DNA of 52,817 nt from Aquidulcibacter sp. (lineage in GTDB: Bacteria; Pseudomonadota; Alphaproteobacteria; Caulobacterales; Aquidulcibacteraceae), in assembly GCF_020253525.1 (NCBI RefSeq), contig NZ_JADCBK010000070.1, forward strand, positions 1-52,817, in the 5' to 3' direction. Within the stretch, counting starts at the first letter, position 1. Each line of letters opens with the position of its first letter. The position numbers were made by a program, and so were the translations under genes. The notes under the pieces were generated by a model that saw only the letters and a list, made by a program, of their open reading frames with translations, searched no databases and was not told the origin of the DNA. Shown here piece by piece: positions 1 through 8,757 of this stretch.

Positions 1-789
1 ATCCAGGGCGGCCAAGGTTTCTAAGCGCGTGGCTTTGCGGGTGGAGGTAAAGGCCATGACTTGGGCGATGGCATTGTTGCCTAACCCTGCGCCCTTGGTG
101 AAATCACCCGACTCATCCTTGCGGCCTGCGCCCAACAAAAGCTCTACCCCTTCGGGGCCTAAGCGGTCGAGCTTATCGACGGCCCGAAGCACGCCCAGAC
201 GTGTGGCGGTATCAGCCACATCGACGCCGATCTTGGCCAAAAGCCCATCGAGCAGTTTGCGGTTTGAGACATTGACGACATAAAGCCCGCGCGGCACGCC
301 TGCGGCCTCTACAGCGGCAGCCCCCATGGCAATGGCTTCAGCATCGGCTTCGGGCCTTGCAGAGCCGACGCAATCGGCGTCACATTGCCAGAATTCACGA
401 TAACGACCGGGGCCGGGCTTTTCATTGCGCCAAACAGGCCCTGCGGCACAGCGGCGAAACGGCTTGGGCAGGCTGTCCCAGTTTTGCGCGGCAAAGCGGG
501 CCAAGGGTGCGGTTAAATCATAGCGCAAGCTCATCCATTGGCCGTCATCATCCTCAAGCGCGAACACGCCTTCATTAGGACGATCTTGATCTGGCAGGAA
601 TTTGCCCAGCGCATCGGCATATTCAAAGCTGGGGGTTTCTAAGCGCTCATAGCCCCAGGATTCATAGACGCGCAGGACTTTTTCCACGACGCTGCGCTCT
701 GCCAACAGGGCATCTGCCCGGCGGTCAATAAAGCCGCGCGGCGAGCGAGCAAGCGGACGGCTCGGCGCATTTTGTTTGGTTTCGGTCAT
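1..789 (-). CDS. hisS: Histidyl-tRNA synthetase, N-terminal 263 residues (truncated by window edge)
   Basis: Charges tRNA-His with histidine in the cytoplasm. The minus-strand frame is open from an ATG at 789 to base 1 and encodes the start of the class II catalytic core. Residues about 87-97 read [11 protein letters not shown], the form of this block found in eukaryote-like and divergent bacterial HisRS; the common bacterial form is LRPEGT. Motif 2 follows at about 121-133 (R121-x-E123, then GRYREF). The rest of the core and the anticodon-binding domain lie beyond the window. No clear Shine-Dalgarno sequence precedes the ATG, but nothing upstream continues the frame with family similarity. 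It is divergent to the OmpA-family gene. The divergent motifs fit the alphaproteobacterial group in which tRNA-His lost its extra G-1, which is family knowledge and not visible here. Confidence 0.93.
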   Translation of the reverse strand, partial: MTETKQNAPSRPLARSPRGFIDRRADALLAERSVVEKVLRVYESWGYERLETPSFEYADALGKFLPDQDRPNEGVFALEDDDGQWMSLRYDLTAPLARFAAQNWDSLPKPFRRCAAGPVWRNEKPGPGRYREFWQCDADCVGSARPEADAEAIAMGAAAVEAAGVPRGLYVVNVSNRKLLDGLLAKIGVDVADTATRLGVLRAVDKLDRLGPEGVELLLGAGRKDESGDFTKGAGLGNNAIAQVMAFTSTRKATRLETLAALD

Positions 790-1002
790 CGTGAGGCCCG
801 GTGGGAGAAAAGTTGGAGGCGGTGTTTATCGCGACATGGCGCGGGCGGCAATCAATCTGCCTGAATTCACTGCGCCATCCCAAAATGCACACGGTGTTTT
901 GATGCGGGAATCAAGGTGACACTGGGAAGGAGCAGGGTTAGACAAGCGCTTTAAATCCTGTTTTCAGCCGCAAAAGCGGGCTAATCAGAGAAAGATTGCG
1001 TG

Positions 1003-1809
1003 ATGAGCGAAAAGTCGCAACGCCGCCGGAAAGCCCTTGCTTCGGGAACAGGTGTGGCCATTGCGATTTTTGCGGCGCTTGCAGCAACTGGCCTAGCGCT
1101 CACCGGCCCCACCAAGCCCGCCATGCCCGACAAAGCTGCAGAAGCAGAAGCGCCCAAAAAGACCGATTGGCGCGACCTTGCCCGTTTGGCGCTGGATGAG
1201 GAGAAGCTGTCCTTTGCCGAAGTAAGCTTTAAGTCTGGGGTTCTGACCATCTCTGGCGATACGCTTGAAGCCGATGATCGCACCCGGGCTTTTGAGGTGG
1301 TGAAACAGGCCGTGCTGAATGATCCAAGCCATGTGGGCGTTGTCCTCGCGCTGGAAAATGCGATTACTTTGGCGGGCCAAGCCATGGCTGATGCGCCAGA
1401 TGCCGCCTCCACCATGGGTGCCACGCCTGACGCAAAAGCCTGCCAAACCGCCTATGACACCTTGCTGGATGGGCGGGTGATCAATTTTGGCTCAGGCAGT
1501 GCGGTGTTGGCGGAGGAGTCAAAGCCCTTGCTCGATGCCTTGGCAGCGGTGGCCAAGCGGTGCGAGACCTATCGGGTGGAATTGGGCGGGCATACAGATG
1601 CGCGGGGCGATGCCACTGCAAACCAAGCCCTATCCGAACGACGCGCCCAATCGGTGGCTGATTATCTGGTATCCAAGTCCGTACCGGCCAGCCTGTTGGG
1701 CGTAACGGGCTATGGCGAAACCCAGCCCAAGGATGCCCGCGGCAATGCCGAGGCTGATGCGAAAAACCGCCGGATTGAGTTTAAAATCGTGGAAGACGTC
1801 GCCCCATAG
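1003..1809 (+). CDS. OmpA-family peptidoglycan-associated protein
   Basis: Predicted envelope protein of 268 residues that probably binds peptidoglycan. An N-terminal hydrophobic segment (about residues 15-35) is a signal anchor or uncleaved signal. A mixed domain follows (about 50-135) that looks like a BON-type fold. The C-terminal OmpA domain runs from about 155 to the end: FGSGS, GGHTDARGD, NQALSERRAQSVADYL and NRRIEFKI are typical, with the Asp and Arg that contact diaminopimelate. I start at the ATG at 1003; an adjacent GTG at 1000 is also possible. It is divergent from hisS and convergent with the adenosyltransferase gene. Family membership is firm; the specific role is inferred. Confidence 0.85.
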   Translation: MSEKSQRRRKALASGTGVAIAIFAALAATGLALTGPTKPAMPDKAAEAEAPKKTDWRDLARLALDEEKLSFAEVSFKSGVLTISGDTLEADDRTRAFEVVKQAVLNDPSHVGVVLALENAITLAGQAMADAPDAASTMGATPDAKACQTAYDTLLDGRVINFGSGSAVLAEESKPLLDALAAVAKRCETYRVELGGHTDARGDATANQALSERRAQSVADYLVSKSVPASLLGVTGYGETQPKDARGNAEADAKNRRIEFKIVEDVAP

Positions 1810-1831
1810 GGCCCGCGCCACAGCTTGGGGG

Positions 1832-2410
1832 TTAGCGCGTTAGCCCCGGCACCCATTTCACATCCTCTGCCCCATTGGCATTGGCGCGGCGGCCCGCCAC
1901 AAACAATAAGTCAGACAAGCGGTTGAGATAATGCAGAACAGAGTCGGAGACGACTTCGCCTTCGGTCTGCATCAAAGCGGCCACCTGCCGCTCTGCCCGC
2001 CGGGTGATGGTGCGGGCGACATGCAAATAGGCCGATAAAGCGGTTCCACCGGGCAAGATGAAGGAATCAAGGGCTGGAATGGCCGCATTCATCGCGTCGA
2101 TTTCGTTTTCAAGCCGCGTCACTTGATTGGGCAAAATGCGCAAGGCTTCCCAGCCTAAGGGCTTACCGCGTTCGGGCGTCGCCAAATCGGCACCCAGATC
2201 AAACAAATCATTTTGGATGCGACCCAAAATCGCGTCGAGCTCAACATCGGCTGCACTATGCAGACGGGCTACACCAATGGCGGCATTGGCTTCATCGACG
2301 GCGCCATAGGCCTCCACCCGGGCATCAAATTTCGGCACGGTCTCGCCTGTAGCCAGGCTGGTGGTGCCCTTATCGCCGGTGCGCGTGTAAATCTTATTGA
2401 GCGTGACCAT
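1832..2410 (-). CDS. Cob(I)yrinic acid a,c-diamide adenosyltransferase, PduO type
   Basis: Transfers the adenosyl group of ATP to cob(I)alamin, giving adenosylcobalamin for B12-dependent enzymes. The 192-residue protein starts MVTLNKIYTRTGDKGTT, the N-terminal ATP-binding motif of PduO-type enzymes. YGAVDEANAAIG, RRAERQVAAL and YLNRLSDLLFVAGRRAN follow in the usual order. I chose the ATG at 2410, which matches the usual family start, over a GTG four codons upstream. No cobalamin riboswitch fits in the short leader. The adenosylcobalamin-using enzyme it serves is not in the window; mmsA at 21.4 kb is only pathway-adjacent. Confidence 0.93.
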   Translation of the reverse strand: MVTLNKIYTRTGDKGTTSLATGETVPKFDARVEAYGAVDEANAAIGVARLHSAADVELDAILGRIQNDLFDLGADLATPERGKPLGWEALRILPNQVTRLENEIDAMNAAIPALDSFILPGGTALSAYLHVARTITRRAERQVAALMQTEGEVVSDSVLHYLNRLSDLLFVAGRRANANGAEDVKWVPGLTR

Positions 2411-2530
2411 GTCAGTTCCCACTAGCAGACTTAAAAATCTTCGTTGTTCCTCGCTCCCTTAGCGGGCGCCTGAAAAAACGCAACGCACAGACACCTCGAA
2501 CTTGCGCGCAATCGTGCTAAATCATCTGGC

Positions 2531-2860
2531 ATGACCCACCCTATTCGTTTGATCCTGATTGTTTTGGCTGTGGCTTTTACGGCGCTGATTGGCTGGGCCA
2601 GTGTGCGCGGTGACTTTGCGGCAGAGTTTGGTGCCATTACGGCAATGCCGTGGGGCCGGGTATCGCTTTTTGACCTCTATCTTGGCTTTGTGCTCTATGG
2701 GCTTGCGGTTTGGGTGATTGAGCGCGACGTGAAGACGCGGCTTTTTTGGGCCGTGCCCATTATCTTTCTCGGCAATGCGTGGTCTCTCATTTGGGTAGCG
2801 GTACGCTGGAAACAAATCCTCGCCCGTCTCAAGACGGACCCAATTGATCCTAAGTCTTAA
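2531..2860 (+). CDS. Small membrane protein, DUF1475-like
   Basis: A 109-residue protein of unknown function with three predicted membrane segments (about residues 6-24, 50-67 and 75-95). A conserved-looking PWGRVSLFDLYLGF block sits before segment 2, and FLGNAWSLIWV lies in segment 3. This arrangement resembles DUF1475-type or related small membrane proteins, but I give that from memory with modest confidence. It is divergent from the adenosyltransferase gene and overlaps the 3' end of hpt by 11 bases in convergent orientation. Confidence 0.65.
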   Translation: MTHPIRLILIVLAVAFTALIGWASVRGDFAAEFGAITAMPWGRVSLFDLYLGFVLYGLAVWVIERDVKTRLFWAVPIIFLGNAWSLIWVAVRWKQILARLKTDPIDPKS

Positions 2861-3374
2861 CCGCACAAATATCGGGAAGGCCGCGGCCTTTGCCCGCATC
2901 ATCCAAGCCATAACCAACCAAGAAGCGGTCTGGCAGGTCAAAGCCCAGATAGTCCGGTGCGGGCAGTTCTGCGGCCAAAGGCTTGCGCGCCAACAGGCAG
3001 GTCAAAACCTCCCGCGCGCCCTTGGACGCCAGATAGGATTTGGCAAACAGGATCGTCCGGCCCGTATCATAGACATCATCGACGATCAGAACTTGTTTGC
3101 CCCCAATCGGCTTTTGCAAATCTGCCAGCACGTTAATGCGGCCCCCACTTTCTTGCGCGTCACCATAGCTGGATAGCCAAAGAAAGTCTGTGCGCGGGGT
3201 TTTGCCATGGCGGGCAAGGCCACGCACCACATCGGCCATAAAGACAAAAGCACCCTGTAACAGGCCGACCACCACGGCATCCTCGTCCAACCGGCCAGCA
3301 ATCTGGCCCGTCAGCTCTTGAATGCGGCTGTCGATTTCGTGTGCGGAAACCAGAATATCCAAATGTGACGTCAC
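2850..3374 (-). CDS. hpt: Hypoxanthine phosphoribosyltransferase
   Basis: Purine salvage enzyme that converts hypoxanthine (and usually guanine) plus PRPP to the nucleotide monophosphate. The 174-residue length is normal for the family. The PRPP loop is VLIVDDVYDTGRT, and the C-terminal FLVGYGLDDAGKGRGLPDIC is the typical HPRT base-binding and closing segment. The start is a GTG at 3374 preceded by AGGCGGGA; no ATG lies near the expected N-terminus. It is downstream of, and probably co-transcribed with, the DUF3426 gene (21 bases apart). Confidence 0.93.
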   Translation of the reverse strand: MTSHLDILVSAHEIDSRIQELTGQIAGRLDEDAVVVGLLQGAFVFMADVVRGLARHGKTPRTDFLWLSSYGDAQESGGRINVLADLQKPIGGKQVLIVDDVYDTGRTILFAKSYLASKGAREVLTCLLARKPLAAELPAPDYLGFDLPDRFLVGYGLDDAGKGRGLPDICAVKT

Positions 3375-3395
3375 GGGTCCCGCCTCTCTGTTTAC

Positions 3396-4259
3396 TTAAC
3401 GTGCCGCGACAGGGGCGTCATGGCCCTCGCCTTGCTCAACCATTGGAACAGCGGTGGGCTTGGCTGGTGCTGCAGGCTCTGCCCCCATCAAGCCAGACTT
3501 ACCCGTTGCCGGTTCTGGTTTAGGCCGTGGGCCCTTACGCGGGGGATCGGCAAAGGTGATGACCGCTTTCAGGCTGCCGCGTACGGGGTTTGAGCGCGAA
3601 CTGACGAATGCATGCGCCTTGCCGGGGGCTAAGCTCTCAATACCTGGATCCACCATCCAGGACAGGCGCTCAAGGCCTTTTGAATCGACCAAAGAGACTT
3701 TGAGATAGGGAATGAATTCCGGCGTGCGCGAGACCGATTGAAGCACACCCTTCACCTCAATCTTGGGCCCCTTCTCATCCGCAGATGAAATGATTGTGAT
3801 GTCGCGAATATCCACACCATAAAGATTGGCTGGCAAACCAACCGCCGCAAAGGCCGTTGCCGATTTGGGCCAAGCCCGCACAATGTCTGACCGATAAATA
3901 GCTGCTGCCCACACAATACCAATCAAGAGACTAAAGCTGATGGCCCAAGGAATGGTCGCAGCTAATCGGTGGGTGGTTTTGATTTGGTTCAACGCCTTTT
4001 GACGCGCCAATTCATGCGGCTCTAGCTTACCGCGCTTGGGCTTTTTGCTGCCAAGCCCCAGTTTTGCCAGCAATCCGGCCTTTTTTACTTCAGCAGCACT
4101 GGGGGGCCTTGGGGTGGTTGTCGCATAGCCAATGGCCCCCTCTGGCATGGCCCGCCACGAGTTTCCACATGCCGCACAGCGGACAGTGCGCCCCGATGGC
4201 GGAATCGCACCATCAGCGACATTGTACTTCGCAGAACATTGAGGGCATGTGAGTAGCAT
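3396..4259 (-). CDS. MJ0042 zinc-ribbon / DUF3426 membrane protein
   Basis: A 287-residue protein of unknown function. It opens with a zinc ribbon (CPQC near residues 5-8 and CAAC near 28-31) of the MJ0042 type. A basic linker follows, then one membrane segment (about 100-122), then a soluble periplasmic DUF3426-like domain (about 150-245, including IEVKGVLQSVSRTPEFIPYL and SLAPGKAHAFVSS). The C-terminus is rich in Pro and Ala. The layout of cytoplasmic zinc finger, membrane anchor and external beta domain is typical of proteins next to ftsEX in alphaproteobacteria. It is divergent from ftsE across a short shared promoter region. Confidence 0.85.
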   Translation of the reverse strand: MLLTCPQCSAKYNVADGAIPPSGRTVRCAACGNSWRAMPEGAIGYATTTPRPPSAAEVKKAGLLAKLGLGSKKPKRGKLEPHELARQKALNQIKTTHRLAATIPWAISFSLLIGIVWAAAIYRSDIVRAWPKSATAFAAVGLPANLYGVDIRDITIISSADEKGPKIEVKGVLQSVSRTPEFIPYLKVSLVDSKGLERLSWMVDPGIESLAPGKAHAFVSSRSNPVRGSLKAVITFADPPRKGPRPKPEPATGKSGLMGAEPAAPAKPTAVPMVEQGEGHDAPVAAR

Positions 4260-4325
4260 GAAAGAGACGAATCACCCGGCTAGCGCAACCATAAAAAAGC
4301 GCTTATTCGCTGTCAGAGTCTACTC

Positions 4326-5060
4326 ATGAATGAAAAAACTCGCACCCCTGGCTATCGCGAAGGCGGACCCATCGTCCGCTTTGATAAGGTCGGCGTCACC
4401 TATGGCTCCGGCACGCAAGCGTTACGCAATGTGTCGTTTGAGCTGGAAAGCGGTGGCTTCTACTTTTTGACGGGGCCTTCGGGGGCGGGCAAGTCGACCT
4501 TGCTGAAGCTGATGTATTTGGCACTGCGCCCCAGCCAAGGGCGCGCCAATCTGTTTGGGGTCGATGTTGGCAGCGCCAGCCGCGACGATTTACCCATGCT
4601 GCGGCGCAAGATTGGCGTGGTGTTCCAAGATTTCCGCCTTCTGCCGCATTTGTCCGTCTTTGATAATGTCGCCATGCCGTTTCGGGTGCGCGACGTGCCC
4701 TTGGCCGATTATGCAGAAGATGTGGATGATTTATTGCGCTGGGTTGGCTTGGGCGGGCGGATTGATGCCTTGCCAGAGACTTTATCGGGTGGGGAACAAC
4801 AGCGCGTTGCCATCGCGCGCGCCGTGGTGGGCAAGCCTTCCCTTTTGATCGCCGACGAGCCGACGGGCAACGTTGACCCGGATATGGGCGCCCGAATCAT
4901 TCGTTTGTTCATCGAGCTGCATAAGCTGGGTGCGACCGTGGTGATCGCGACCCACGATCTTGACTTGGTGCGGCGTTCGGGGGCCCCTGTTTTGAGACTG
5001 GAGGCTGGCGAATTGACCCAAGCACCCAATTTTGAGCAAGCACCAAAGGCGAAGCGATGA
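4326..5060 (+). CDS. ftsE: Cell division ATP-binding protein FtsE
   Basis: Cytoplasmic ATPase of the FtsEX complex, which drives activation of septal peptidoglycan hydrolases. The 244 residues contain Walker A GPSGAGKST, a Q-loop at VVFQDFRLLPHLSVFDNV, the ABC signature LSGGEQQR, Walker B LLIADEPTG and the switch His in ATHD. The VFQDFRLL segment is characteristic of FtsE among ABC ATPases. The last codons overlap the ftsX start (ATGA), implying translational coupling. First gene of a five-gene envelope operon. Confidence 0.95.
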   Translation: MNEKTRTPGYREGGPIVRFDKVGVTYGSGTQALRNVSFELESGGFYFLTGPSGAGKSTLLKLMYLALRPSQGRANLFGVDVGSASRDDLPMLRRKIGVVFQDFRLLPHLSVFDNVAMPFRVRDVPLADYAEDVDDLLRWVGLGGRIDALPETLSGGEQQRVAIARAVVGKPSLLIADEPTGNVDPDMGARIIRLFIELHKLGATVVIATHDLDLVRRSGAPVLRLEAGELTQAPNFEQAPKAKR

Positions 5061-5968
5061 TTGAACGGCTTAAAGCGCTGTGGAGACTGATTAGCCGCGA
5101 ATCCGACCGCGCGCTATTGCCTGCAGATTCGCGCCAAGTACGACCCCTGACCATTGTGGTTTCCATCATGTGCGCTTTGGGATGTTTGGCGGGCCTGGGG
5201 GCTTCGGCTGGCTTCCGCGCCGCCAATACGTGGACGAGTGACTTGAAGAGCGCGATGAGCGTGGTGGTGCAAAGCCCCCGGACGGATGAAGACCTTGCGC
5301 GGGCTGCCCAAATTGTCGGCCGCATCCAAGGTGTGACGCGCAGTGAAGCCATGAGCCGAGAGCGGGCCAAGGAACTCTTGCGCAATTATGGCACCGATAT
5401 GGGGGCGACGTTGGACGCACTGCCCGTCCCCCGTCTGATCGAAGTGGGGGTGGTTGCGGGCCAAACCAATGTGAAAGCCGATATTGAAAAAGCCCTCAAA
5501 ACGGCGGGCTTTACGGTCGTGGTGGATGACCATAGCCGCTTTACGGGTGAAGTCTTGCGCACATCGACCGTGGTGCGAATTGTGGCCATTATGGCCTTAG
5601 TCTCGTTGGTTGTGGCAGCCATTGCCACCATTGCCTTTGCGGCCCGCGCGGCGCTTGAGACCCGACGGGAAGCGGTCAATATCCTCCATCTGGTGGGCGC
5701 AAAGGATTCTTTTGTCGCGCGCGAGGTTCAAATCCGCTTCTTGCGCCTCGGCTTTGTTGCGGGCCTTTTGGGGGCCAATGCAGCTGGCGTGATCGCTTTG
5801 ATTGGTTCAACCGTATTTGCTTTTGGGGCGTCAGACTTCACCAGTGGTGCGCCCTTGTTGAATTGGACCGATTTGTGGATCTTGCTGGTCGCGCCTTTGG
5901 TTACCGCCTGTGCGAGTGCGGTTGCAGCCGATCTCGCCGCGCGGGCAACTTTGAGGGATTTGGTGTGA
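5057..5968 (+). CDS. ftsX: Cell division membrane protein FtsX
   Basis: Membrane partner of FtsE that relays ATP hydrolysis to periplasmic cell wall amidases or their activators. The 303 residues show the FtsX topology: a cytoplasmic N-terminus, TM1 at about 34-55, a periplasmic extracellular domain (about 58-165), then three membrane segments near 175-197, 225-255 and 270-290. The C-terminal part has the FtsX-like permease fold, and RREAVNILHLVGAKDSFVAREVQIRFL is the characteristic cytoplasmic loop. Translation is coupled to ftsE by an ATGA overlap. Confidence 0.93.
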   Translation: MIERLKALWRLISRESDRALLPADSRQVRPLTIVVSIMCALGCLAGLGASAGFRAANTWTSDLKSAMSVVVQSPRTDEDLARAAQIVGRIQGVTRSEAMSRERAKELLRNYGTDMGATLDALPVPRLIEVGVVAGQTNVKADIEKALKTAGFTVVVDDHSRFTGEVLRTSTVVRIVAIMALVSLVVAAIATIAFAARAALETRREAVNILHLVGAKDSFVAREVQIRFLRLGFVAGLLGANAAGVIALIGSTVFAFGASDFTSGAPLLNWTDLWILLVAPLVTACASAVAADLAARATLRDLV

Positions 5969-5969
5969 G

Positions 5970-6683
5970 ATGGCATGGCTCTGGCGCAAGGCACGTGAAC
6001 GGGGGCTGCACCGCCCATCGGGCACGGTTGTGCGCTCCTCCACCCTCATTTCGCGCCTGATCTTTGTTGTAAGCCTGCTTGGCGGCTTGGCACTGCTGAT
6101 TGGCTTTATCCGCTTTGGCGATCATGTAACCTCGCTCAAGACCCCCACCCAGCCGCTCCGGGCCGATGGGGCTGCGGCTTTGACGGGTGGCTCTGACCAA
6201 AGGCTGATTGCTGGGGTTAAGCTGGTTGAGAGCAAGGCGGTGCCGCGCCTCCTCATCTCAGGCGTCAATCGGATCACAACGGCGCAGGAAGTGCGCGCGG
6301 TAGCCGGTGGGGCTGAAGAAACCTATGCCTGCTGTATCGACATGGGTCGCCGGGCGACCGACACGATTGGCAATGCCGAAGAGGCCGCCATCTGGGTGCG
6401 CGTCCATCAAATCAAAACGCTTGTGGTGATCACAGACGCCTATCACATGCCACGCAGCCTGTTTGAGATGCGCCGCGCTATTCCAGATGTGGTGCTGATC
6501 CCCTACCCTGTGCAGACCACGCGTGAATTTGACGGCGACTGGTGGAAGAATGAACGCCCAACACGGGCCTTAGCCTTGGAATATGGCAAATATCTTGTCT
6601 CCATCGGGCGCGGGCTTTTAGAAGGCGATACAGAAATTGCGTTGAAACAGATAAGTCTGTTTCACAAAGGACAAACGCCATGA
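5970..6683 (+). CDS. YdcF/SanA-like DUF218 protein
   Basis: A 237-residue protein with one N-terminal membrane segment (about residues 25-48) and a DUF218 (YdcF-like) domain. Recognisable blocks are ALTGGSDQRL, LLISGVNR, NAEEAAIW and DAYHMPRSLFEMRR, in the family order. Members have been linked to envelope polysaccharide or lipid-carrier metabolism, but no precise reaction is established. The start is one base after the ftsX stop, and the 3' end overlaps plsC by ATGA, so it is an integral member of the operon. Confidence 0.87.
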   Translation: MAWLWRKARERGLHRPSGTVVRSSTLISRLIFVVSLLGGLALLIGFIRFGDHVTSLKTPTQPLRADGAAALTGGSDQRLIAGVKLVESKAVPRLLISGVNRITTAQEVRAVAGGAEETYACCIDMGRRATDTIGNAEEAAIWVRVHQIKTLVVITDAYHMPRSLFEMRRAIPDVVLIPYPVQTTREFDGDWWKNERPTRALALEYGKYLVSIGRGLLEGDTEIALKQISLFHKGQTP

Positions 6684-7642
6684 CCTTAATCCGGTCGTTT
6701 CTCTTGATGCTGTGGTTATGGGGCAGCGTGCTGATCGTCGGCACGTTGGGCGCGCCTTATGTATTTATCTCCCCTCTGGGCGGCGCGCGCGTCATGGAGG
6801 TCTGGGCCAAAGTCATGCGCTTTGGTGCGAAGTGGATTGCGGGCATTACCTATGAAGTGCGCGGACTGGAGCATTTGCCCGATGGGCCGATCATGATTGC
6901 GGCCAAGCACCAAAGCGTTCTGGATACAATCATCCCTACCCTATTTACGAATATGCCGGTCTATGTGCTGAAGCAGGAGTTGTTGAACCTGCCGATTTTC
7001 GGCTGGTACTGCCGCAAAGCCGGGCTGATTGCCATCGACCGTTCCGGCCATATGAGTGCGCTTAAAGCCATGGTGGCGCAAGCCAAAGAACGGTTTGAAC
7101 AAGGCCGCCCCTTGATTATTTTCCCCGAAGGCACCCGCCAAATGATTGGGGCTGAGCCTGACTATAAGCCTGGGGTGGCCGCCATTTACATGATGCTGGG
7201 CGTGCCGTGTGTGCCGCTCGCGTTGAATACCGGTGTTTCATGGCCTGCGAAGGGCTTTATGCGCTATCCCGGCAAAGTCGTGTTTGAGTTTCTGCCCGTG
7301 ATCCCGCCCGGCCTCAAACGCGGCCCCTTTATGGAATTGCTGGAAAGCCGAATTGAAGAGGCCAGTCAGGCTTTGCTGGACGAGCATGCTGAACGAATCT
7401 CTTTTCAAGAGGCCAACCGAAAGAAGCAAAGCGACGGTGGTGACGGGGGCGGCGGGGCTGCTTCGAGTGACTCCAACAACGCGCCAAAACCCTCGGACAA
7501 ACACGAAAAGGGCGGAGAGGCTGAATTTGACTGGAAGGCTTATGGGGACCGCGCGCGTGAAAGCAACGGGATCAGAGATCGGGGTTTTGACGGCTTTGAT
7601 GGCAGCGGTGGAGATGGCGGTGGCGGCGGTGGCGGCGATTGA
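6680..7642 (+). CDS. plsC: 1-acyl-sn-glycerol-3-phosphate acyltransferase with glycine-rich tail
   Basis: Adds the second acyl chain to lysophosphatidate in phospholipid synthesis at the inner membrane. A membrane segment near the N-terminus is followed by the HX4D motif in AKHQSVLDT and the glycerophosphate-binding FPEGTRQ block. The core ends near residue 240. The remaining 80 residues are unusual: a charged and Ser/Asn-rich linker, a short DWKAYGDRARES stretch and a terminal Gly/Asp run (GGDGGGGGGGD). The core assignment is firm; substrate specificity and the job of the tail are not known. It overlaps ydcF by four bases and the next gene by one. Confidence 0.88.
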   Translation: MTLIRSFLLMLWLWGSVLIVGTLGAPYVFISPLGGARVMEVWAKVMRFGAKWIAGITYEVRGLEHLPDGPIMIAAKHQSVLDTIIPTLFTNMPVYVLKQELLNLPIFGWYCRKAGLIAIDRSGHMSALKAMVAQAKERFEQGRPLIIFPEGTRQMIGAEPDYKPGVAAIYMMLGVPCVPLALNTGVSWPAKGFMRYPGKVVFEFLPVIPPGLKRGPFMELLESRIEEASQALLDEHAERISFQEANRKKQSDGGDGGGGAASSDSNNAPKPSDKHEKGGEAEFDWKAYGDRARESNGIRDRGFDGFDGSGGDGGGGGGGD

Positions 7643-8562
7643 TGACTAAGTCCAAATCCCTCTTCGGCCTGATCCTTCCTTTAGCCACAGGGGCCCTCGT
7701 TCTGGCGGGCTATTATGTCTATTGGAGCCAAACCGCCCTAGCCCTTAAAGACCGTGTGTCGGCTGCTTTGCCGGCCCAGCCGAAAGAGACTATCGCGGTC
7801 AAAGGCTTCCCCTATCGGTTTGAAGCAGAAATTACCGATCTGCGCGTCCAGACGCGCTCGGGCTTTGTGTTTGAAGCCTCTCGTTTCGTGGCGGCGGCCT
7901 CGCCCTTCAACCTCAATCTCTGGGCCCTGGAAGGCGCGCTGGAGCCGAAGCTGAAACTGCCCGGCGGGCCAGTACGGCCGCTGCAGGCCACCGATCTCAA
8001 GGCCAGTCTGCGCTTTAAGGAAGGCCAATTGGCGCGGTTTTCCTTGACGTTTCAAGGCTTGCAGGCCGGTGTCGCCGACCCCTCTGGTCTGGGACCTGCC
8101 CCATGGCGCACGGGGGCTGGCGAGGTGCATTTGGTCGCAGATCCGAAAGAGCCAAGCCGACTGGCCTTTGCATTTGACCTAGAAGGTCTGGAGTTAAGCG
8201 CGCTGCCCGAAGGGCCTGCCGCGATTCTAGGCGCTAAGATCGACAAGCTGCGGATCACCGGCCCGATCAGCCAAGGCCAGACTTTATTGCAATCGACCAA
8301 AGCGTGGGCAAAGGCGCAGGGTGCGTTCACCATTATGGCGGCGCAAATCAACTGGGGCCCCCTGTTCTTTGATCAGGGCACGGGCCGCTTGCAGGCGACA
8401 GCAGACGGGCAATGGCAAGGCGAAATTCGCGGTCAAGGGGCGCTAAAGCCCAATGGGATGGCGGTCCCTGCCCTATCGGCCCCGATTGAAATTGCGATCG
8501 AAAACGGGCAAGCGCGGCTCTTGGGCTTTAACGCGGCGCGCGTGCCAAGGGCGTATGACTAG
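7642..8562 (+). CDS. DUF2125 domain protein
   Basis: A 306-residue protein of unknown function, anchored or secreted through an N-terminal hydrophobic segment (about residues 8-28). The rest reads as a long beta-rich periplasmic domain, including GFPYRFEAEITDLRV and repeated short strands. This matches DUF2125, a family restricted mainly to alphaproteobacteria. I start at the ATG at 7642, whose first base is the last base of the plsC stop (TGATG); a TTG one codon upstream is less likely. Last gene of the ftsE operon. A role in envelope or lipid handling is an inference from its neighbours. Confidence 0.82.
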   Translation: MTKSKSLFGLILPLATGALVLAGYYVYWSQTALALKDRVSAALPAQPKETIAVKGFPYRFEAEITDLRVQTRSGFVFEASRFVAAASPFNLNLWALEGALEPKLKLPGGPVRPLQATDLKASLRFKEGQLARFSLTFQGLQAGVADPSGLGPAPWRTGAGEVHLVADPKEPSRLAFAFDLEGLELSALPEGPAAILGAKIDKLRITGPISQGQTLLQSTKAWAKAQGAFTIMAAQINWGPLFFDQGTGRLQATADGQWQGEIRGQGALKPNGMAVPALSAPIEIAIENGQARLLGFNAARVPRAYD

Positions 8563-8623
8563 CTTTGCTGGATTTTCTTACGCCCAAGGTGCCATAAAGG
8601 GCCGCGAACATCAGCATTCTCAA

Positions 8624-8652
8624 TTGACTTCGAGCGCTTGCGACTTTAAGGA
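8624..8652 (+). promoter_or_regulatory. Possible promoter of rplU-rpmA
   Basis: TTGACT at 8624-8629 is followed after 17 bases by TAAGGA at 8647-8652. The -35 is good and the -10 weak. It lies in the gap between the DUF2125 gene and rplU and would give an rplU leader of about 100 bases that includes the hairpin at 8665-8685. Confidence 0.4.
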
Positions 8653-8664
8653 CACCCTCCCTAA

Positions 8665-8690
8665 CGCTCGCCGTCATGGCGGGCGCTTTC
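8665..8690 (+). terminator. Hairpin in the rplU leader (terminator or attenuator)
   Basis: CGCTCGCC (8665-8672) and GGCGGGCG (8678-8685) form an eight-pair stem with one G-U pair and a five-base loop. CTTTCGTTT follows. It could end transcription from the ftsE operon or act as a leader attenuator for the ribosomal protein genes downstream. Confidence 0.6.
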
Positions 8691-8757
8691 GTTTATTCCG
8701 CGAACCCCATCCCGATCCCCGGTCTGGTCCGTTCGCCCCTTATCAAGGAACAGCGCG

